A DNA stretch of 64,000 nucleotides from contig CM039509.1 of the NCBI GenBank assembly GCA_022432975.1, positions 10,134,621 to 10,198,620 on the forward strand, read 5' to 3'. Shown piece after piece: positions 58,601 through 64,000 of this stretch; positions within the stretch are counted from its first letter, which is position 1; each line of letters opens with the position of its first letter. Source of the stretch: Begonia masoniana (lineage: Eukaryota; Streptophyta; Magnoliopsida; Cucurbitales; Begoniaceae). The notes beneath the pieces are model-generated. The model did not search any database. It had not been told where the DNA came from and worked only from the letters and a program-made list of their open reading frames with translations. The translations under genes and the position numbers were made by a program.

Positions 58601-59258
58601 AGCTCATGGGGATTGATTGACGCAGTCTGGAGACGTTGCAAACTATGTGAGTTGTTTCTATTCTTGGATGTATATAAGTAGTGTTTTTGGATCGAGTCTG
58701 TAACACCCGATGTTTAACCGAAGTTTGTAAATAGATAATATAATGGTATTTTTGTAATTATGTCAAATCAAGTCCATTTTGTGAAAAGAAAGCGTTATTA
58801 CGACCCTAATAATTAATAAGGATTTTAAGAAAATTTCGAGAATTTTAGGAGTTGTAACGCTAATTTTACAAAAATTATGTTTATCGTAATTTAAAGGACG
58901 TTTTAGTAAAAATAGTAAACAAAGTCCGTTTTGCGTACGGACAGTTTTAATAAAGCCCTGATAATAAGTTGAAGTCATTGGCGAAATAAGAAAATTTGGA
59001 GAAAACGAATCGTCGGTTAATTAACGAAACAAAGGACGAATCAAATAGAAAATCAAAGGAATGGCAAAAAGGTAATTTGCCAAAGTAAATTTTATTAAAA
59101 TCACATATCTCTTTCTTCCTCCCTCACTTTCTCTCTGCTCTTCAAGAAAACACCAGAGGCGATTTTTCTTCTCTCCCTAACGTTCTCCACTCCCGAAATC
59201 CATTCTTCCTCCGATCAATCTCCGTTCTTCGTGATTTCCTCTCCTCTCGCAACCCTAG

Positions 59259-60310
59259 GTACAAATCTACAGCTTCCGGACTTTAGTTTTCGGTTTAGGG
59301 CTCCGTTTAGGATTTTGTGAAAAACATGGTCTAAAGTTAGAAATCGGTAGGATTACCGTATATGTGAGTATATTGAACGTATTAAACGTTGTTGGACGAA
59401 ATCTGGAGTGCATACGGTGTTTAGGTTGAAAACCGAATATTTGGAGCTTAAAAATCTCCATCAATGGAGTTTAGAAATTCAAGCGCGAATTGCTCGGTAA
59501 ATTGCCTCAGTGTGCTAAGTTAGAATTTTAGAAAAAAATTTCCTTAGTTAAGGTTTCGTTAAATTTGGACGTTTTAGGTTTAAACGATATTTAACGACGA
59601 ATATTGTGAATTTGCCTTAGGTAAACAACGCTCGTGGACGGAACTTGAAGTTCAACGCGTACGAGGTAAGTTCTCGTGACTTACTCTGGCCGATTGGCCT
59701 ACACCGTACGTCGATGTCGTCTCGAGGAACCTTGATGATTGGTTTGTTTAAATTGCTTTGGTTAGGTAGTTAGGATTAGTTCTTTTATAGGTTATATTTT
59801 TATAGTCTTGATGGTACACATGATGGTTGTTTATTTTATGTTTTGAACTGTTCATGTATCACGGTTTTTCAAATAAGCATAAGAAAATGAATTTTCTCAC
59901 TATGTTTTAAAGAAAATGGTGATGTGGCCTGAAAGGGGGTTATTGATCTATTGTGTCGATCGATTAAGGGTCGGTCACAATACCACATCTAATATGAACC
60001 GATGTATGTTTATGGCCATGCGAGGTGGGGCTCAGGCATGGCTGTGCGTGTTGTAAGCATGTACCCCCCTCCTCTAGGTGGAAAGGGTTGTCCAACCGCA
60101 GGATGTGCCCTCTCCATTTAGGGGGTTGAGATCTCGGTGACAACCTATGTAAAGATAAGAAAATGTTGCATGATTTCTAAAACTCATTGGCACAACATGC
60201 ATTTACATTTACGAAACTTGCTGAGCTTTAACTCATAGATTGTCTGTATGGTGTAGGCGATTTTGAGACAGGTGAGGACGACGTTCCTCCTCCTGAAGAA
60301 TGTGTCCAGT
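59259..60310 (+). other. LTR leader cassette in K
   Basis: Intron 1 59259-59620 (CCTAG|GTACAA to GCCTTAG|GT), exon 2 59621-59665 (45 nt), intron 2 59666-60256 (CGAG|GTAAGTTC to GGTGTAG|GC). GGCCGATTGGCC stem near 59687. Acceptor-side stem TGAG (60222-60225) and CTCA (60232-60235). The frame SWTELEVQRVRG continues to DFETGEDDVPPPEE and stays open well beyond. Confidence 0.5.
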
Positions 60311-60711
60311 TGAAGAAGAATGAATGCAAGAGTGTGCTGGTGCAGTCGAGGCGTTTCTTGACCCGTGGAGACGTATGTAGGTATTTTGGGTTATTTTGGT
60401 TAGAAAAATGTTTAGGTAAAATATTTGTACAGATAGAACATTATAGGATGTTTGGAATTTGGATAGTTGATAGGTTTATGTTTTGATGTTTTTAACTGTT
60501 TTGGAAACTATTTTATAAACCGCTTGGTGATTTTAAAACAGGGGGAAACGTTTAGTTTTAAACAGATCCACGCAATTTGCTTTTATAAATTTTAGCTACG
60601 TTTTCGGCTAAGTTTTTGGATTTCGTGATTTATGAAATGGATGAAGTGTTTAGTTTAGTGTGTGTTATGTGTATATTCAGGTGAAGAAAGAAAGAGGAGG
60701 GAGAGATGTGA

Positions 60712-60930
60712 TGCAAGTTCTCTGGAAATAAATTTCCAAAGGACTTGGCGATCGATCTCCTGAAGTGGGGATCGATTGCCAAGCTTGTTCGCCACGCTCT
60801 GGAAAAATCCAGACCGTTTGGCGATCGATCGCAGAGCGATCGTTCGTCGCTTTGAGGGGCAAACTTTTGCCCCTCAGTTTTCTTCACAGGCGATCGATCG
60901 CCTATTTTGGGCGATCGATTGCCCCTTTAT
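60712..60930 (+). repeat. Hairpin array with GATCGATCG cores in K
   Basis: Counterpart of the E array. TTGGCGATCGATCTCC pairs with GGGGATCGATTGCCAA through G-U-type pairs (60747-60783). GAGGGGCAAA/TTGCCCCTC forms another stem near 60854-60876. GGCGATCGATCGCC pairs with GGGCGATCGATTGCCCC near 60889-60926. Confidence 0.82.
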
Positions 60931-61444
60931 ATTTCGGGATAGTGTCCCTTTTTTCCCTCCGCCGTTGATTAAATGTTTTTAATTGTTTTAAATGTTTGTT
61001 TTAATTGTTTTAAGAAATTGTTTTAAGTTTTATTTAAATTGTTTTTAAGCAAATAATTTTCGAACGGTTTTAACAATTTAGTCTACGATTTAAATTTCGC
61101 ATAAATACTACAAAGTTTAAGGATAAAAGATAAAATGAAAAATTTATACGGTAAAATTAGGATACGGGTAAGGGGTCGCTACAGAGTCTAAATCGTCTTT
61201 TGGATAGAATGTTTAGTTAGATTTATGTTTTGAAATACTGAATGTATTATGGAGTCGTTTGCATTTCGTCTGCACGGGTATGTTCAGTTTAGACGTACCC
61301 ATGCAGTTTTGTCAAACACTCGTTATGTCGATATGGTGATAATGTTACTACGTTTTAAAGTGTAAATGTTAGGTTCGTAGTGTTTTGATGATGTTTAGGC
61401 ATTTAGAGGTGAAAGGAAGCTTATGGTAAATGAATTCTGATTCA

Positions 61445-61866
61445 AGTGTCGACTGAAATCCTTAGGTGTCGACCGAACTTGAAAGGTGTCGACCACCAGA
61501 GTTGACTTATGGAAACAGAGAAAAACAAGGTGCCGACCTGGTTGTAGAGATGTCGACCTGTTTGTATAGGTGTCGACCTGGTTATGTGGGTGTTAACCAG
61601 CTTAGTGTAAAAATCAATAGAGGTGTCGACCTGAGTCTACAGGTGTCGACCCCTCCTTGCAAGTGTCGACCCCAAAGACCGACCAATGAAAATAGAGAGA
61701 AACAAAGTGTCGACCTATGTATCCAGGTGTCGACCGGTCAGTGTAAAAGCTGTTAGAGGTGTCGACCCTTAATATCGACCGATGGAAACAGAGACAAACA
61801 AGGTGTCGACCCTTGGGCACAGATTGAACCAAAGTGTCGGCCGGTCTTTATAAGTGTCGACCGGCA
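61445..61866 (+). repeat. GTGTCGACC array in J LTR
   Basis: About 15 copies of (A/G)GTGTCGACC, all in the same direction, spaced 17-50 bp. A short linker TATGGAAACAGAGA(G/C)AAAC recurs. GTCGAC is a palindrome. It occupies the place of the GATCGATCG array of E and K and the TGACGTCA array of LTR1. Confidence 0.92.
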
Positions 61867-62070
61867 GACACTCTTTCTATTTTGTTCTTTTCCTTAAAAT
61901 TCTGATTTCGAACATAACTCAATCTTAACCCTAAGGAGTATTTCAAAAAGTATTTAAAAGCCTCGAAACTGATTTCAAGTCTTAAAGAAAAGTAAAAAAA
62001 TTTCACATTAAAAATGTCTTACGTAAAGTGAAGTCATGTCAAGTCCTGTGACGATGTACGGGTCGTTACA

Positions 62071-62232
62071 AAAAATGGTATCAGAGCCACTCGATTTTTA
62101 CCAACGTTTCTATAGACTATCGACTGCTTAATCTGCCACATGAGACCGTTCCTTCAACTGTAAGTGTTTAAGTAAAGTCATCATGTTAGCTTATTAAATT
62201 AAGTTTGTCACTATGTATAGGACTTACAAATA
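62071..62232 (+). promoter_or_regulatory. Primer binding site and leader of J
   Basis: TGGTATCAGAGCC at 62076-62088, tRNA-Met type, five bases after the LTR. A short leader to the gag ATG near 62232 follows, as in A. Confidence 0.88.
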
Positions 62233-63420
62233 TGGTTAGAGGATGACAAGGAGTAGCCGACGAAATGAACGATTCTATTCGGCAGGTGACTAAACTAATA
62301 GGTACTCAGTCTCGTATGATAGAACACCTGGTGGCTAGAGAGGACAACGGGAACAACAGCCATGCAAATACTTCGCATGACACGAGCGGAGAAAGATTTT
62401 GACGGCTTCGACTGCCAACATTCGACAGACAGTCCATAGATCCAACGCATGCTGAGAATTGGATCTGAGGGATTGTAAGAATGTTCAAGTATGTCGAGGT
62501 GGAAGAAAGTAAGAAAGTTAATTGTGCAGTGTTTCATCTCACCCGGGATGCAGAATACTGGTGGGATAGTGTAAGGACAACAACGGCTGACGTAGACATG
62601 ACTTGGGAATAGTTCAAAAAGACCTTCTACGAGAAGTATTTTGACCATAATGTGAGGAAGAGCAAAATGATAGAGTTTGCCTAGTTGCGGCAGTATGCAA
62701 GTTGGCTGAGTATATCCAGAAATTTGAATCTCTTTCACGTTATGCTAGTCATTTGGTGGAAACCGAGGAAAACAAGGTCCATCAGTTTGTCCAAGGTTTA
62801 AAGATGGACATCTTCAGAGAGGGGTTGCCGATATGTCGTATTCAAGAGTGGTGGCCAAGGCACTACAAATCAAAGCAATAAAAATGAAGTTCCAGAAGCA
62901 TGGAGAACCACCTAGAACATTTTCCAGAGAAGTTTACTCGTAGGGACAACAAAACAGGGGGTGGCAGCCACAGCAACAGAATATGGGCACGAAAAGGCCC
63001 AATGAGAAACCTACTGACCAAGGAAAAGGAAAGAGACCCCAAGGAGCTCCTCAACTTCCTATATGTCCTGGGTGTAACAAGAGTCATCCTGGCGAGTGCA
63101 GACTTCTTACAGGCCGTTGCTTCAGGTGTAAGAAAGAGGACCATCAGGTTAAGGATTGCCCAATGCCAGACAGGAGACCGAACCGGGTGACTCCGAGAGT
63201 TTTTGCAATGATCGAGGATGATGATGACGTACAACATGTCGTTATTACAGGTACAATTCTGATTTCTAATGTACCTGCTACATTGTTAGACACGAGAGAA
63301 ACACACTCATTTGTAGCAAGGAATTTTGTAGTTAGAGGGAATCTATGGTTTGTACCAATAGACCAATATTATAGTGTTATGTTACCGTCTAGAGAATCTA
63401 TGCATTCCGATCAAGCAGTC
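62232..63420 (+). pseudogene. Element J gag and protease remnant
   Basis: Related to A. It opens MVRG with a stop soon after, then [15 protein letters not shown] with a stop, DPTHAENWI, and YWWDSVRTTTADV, with frameshifts. A better-kept part from about 62980 has a Cys/His cluster CPGCNKSHPGEC and a zinc knuckle CFRCKKEDHQVKDC. In it the usual Gly is replaced (KED where A has KVG), yet the four metal ligands remain. The protease reads DTRETHSF where A has DTGATHSF, so it is inactive. Coding stops near HSDQAV at about 63420; RT onward is missing. Confidence 0.85.
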
Positions 63421-64000
63421 AATGAGATGTTTGTTAACTTAAAATATGTTTAAGTATAACTATGTTTTTTATGATTGTGATTAATATGAATGATATACAT
63501 ATAAAATGAGTGTTAGAAATGAATGTTATTAATAGTTATAGTATCTGTTTGGGAATGCCCTTTAAAAAGGATATTATGTTTTTCTAATGATTTTGGTTAA
63601 GTGTTGGTAGTCGAGTCTGGTGTATGCAAAATGTTAAAGGAACATCGACCGATGTCAAAGCAGACTTAAGTCATCCACCAGATATATCAATCGAACAGCA
63701 AAGTCGACCAATTGCAGAATCAATTACTTTGTCATCCAGACTTAGAAGTCAACAGAAAGTTTTATCATCAAGACTTAGAATTCATTCAAAATCAACGTCG
63801 TCCAGATTCTAAAGTCGTCCAGATTCTAAAGTTATCCAAAATCAACATCGTCCAGATTTAGAGTCTATCGAAATTGTTGTCGTCCAAAACAAATAAAGAT
63901 GCCGAATGAACAACAAAGTCATTCGAACAAAGATTTCGTCTGCTAGAAGAACATCTTCCGAAAGTGACTTCGAGTGAATAAATATTCTGCAGAAAGCAAT
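63421..64000 (+). other. Unclassified AT-rich end of window
   Basis: No gene recognised. AT-rich to about 63600, then short dispersed repeats: TCGTCCAGATTCTAAAG twice in tandem near 63797-63831, with relatives CATCCAGACTTAGAA before and after. It could be part of another LTR with its own motif array. The window ends inside it. Confidence 0.4.

Larger units (their letters stand above)
58699..61183 (+). mobile_element. Solo LTR K (E family), 2485 bp, TSD GAGTC
   Basis: TGTAACACCCGATG to GGGGTCGCTACA. GAGTC flanks at 58694-58698 and 61184-61188. Sequence and motif order follow the E LTR. Confidence 0.95.
57039..62070 (+). mobile_element. 5' LTR of gypsy element J, split by solo LTR K
   Basis: TGTAACACCCGGATTCTC (57039) to GGGTCGTTACA (62070), with K at 58699-61183. 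Net length about 2542 bp. A CT-repeat sits near 57283-57303 in the leader-like part. Confidence 0.92.

Overview
This window looks like repeat-rich intergenic DNA from a flowering plant. I find no ordinary host gene, tRNA or rRNA. Almost everything is LTR retrotransposon: long-LTR Ty3/gypsy chromoviruses (polyproteins ending in a chromodomain-like tail, primer sites complementary to the tRNA-Met 3' end), two Ty1/copia elements and one non-autonomous element. They are nested several layers deep. A 100-N scaffold gap lies at 24987-25086. The species cannot be named from the sequence.

Layout. 1-3456: decayed gypsy pol end and its 3' LTR (LTR1). 3457-5351: LTR scraps and an old copia RNase H fragment. 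5352-24171: copia element B (+), split by gypsy element A (-, 9119-20354). A carries a near-intact 1497-codon polyprotein, and its 3' LTR is itself split by a solo LTR (10347-12366, duplication GTCTG). 24172-28567: mosaic of gypsy scraps around the gap (including F and G). 28568-33985: decayed gypsy E (+). 33986-36318: LTR fragment L with a 47-bp minisatellite. 36319-43507: gypsy D (-), lightly damaged. 43508-44042 and 55418-57038: older LTR pieces M and I, with I's gag. 44043-55417: non-autonomous element H (-, duplication CCCTT), holding solo LTR2 (44711-47330, duplication AAACG) and a suspicious 1.65-kb tandem duplication. 57039 to about 63420: gypsy J (+), its LTR split by solo LTR K (58699-61183, duplication GAGTC). 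63421-64000: unclassified.

The most interesting signal is inside the gypsy LTRs. Several diverged families share one internal plan. It consists of a pyrimidine-rich leader, a putative intron 1, a short exon 2 (usually 42-53 nt, five times exactly 45), and a putative intron 2 of about 480-600 nt bounded by AG|GTAAGT and GTAG|GT. Two small stem-loops sit just inside the ends of intron 2. The acceptor-side stem keeps pairing through compensatory changes (TGAGC/GCTCA, TGAGT/ACTCA, TTAGC/GCTAA, TAAGC/GCTTA). Exon 3 starts with a short acidic reading frame that is open back through exon 2 in eight of the nine LTR types tested. Downstream, most families carry an array of short palindromic motifs (TGACGTCA, CGATCGATCG, GTGTCGACC), some forming long hairpins. 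I know of no description of this as one conserved LTR module. The splicing and coding readings are inference from sequence alone.
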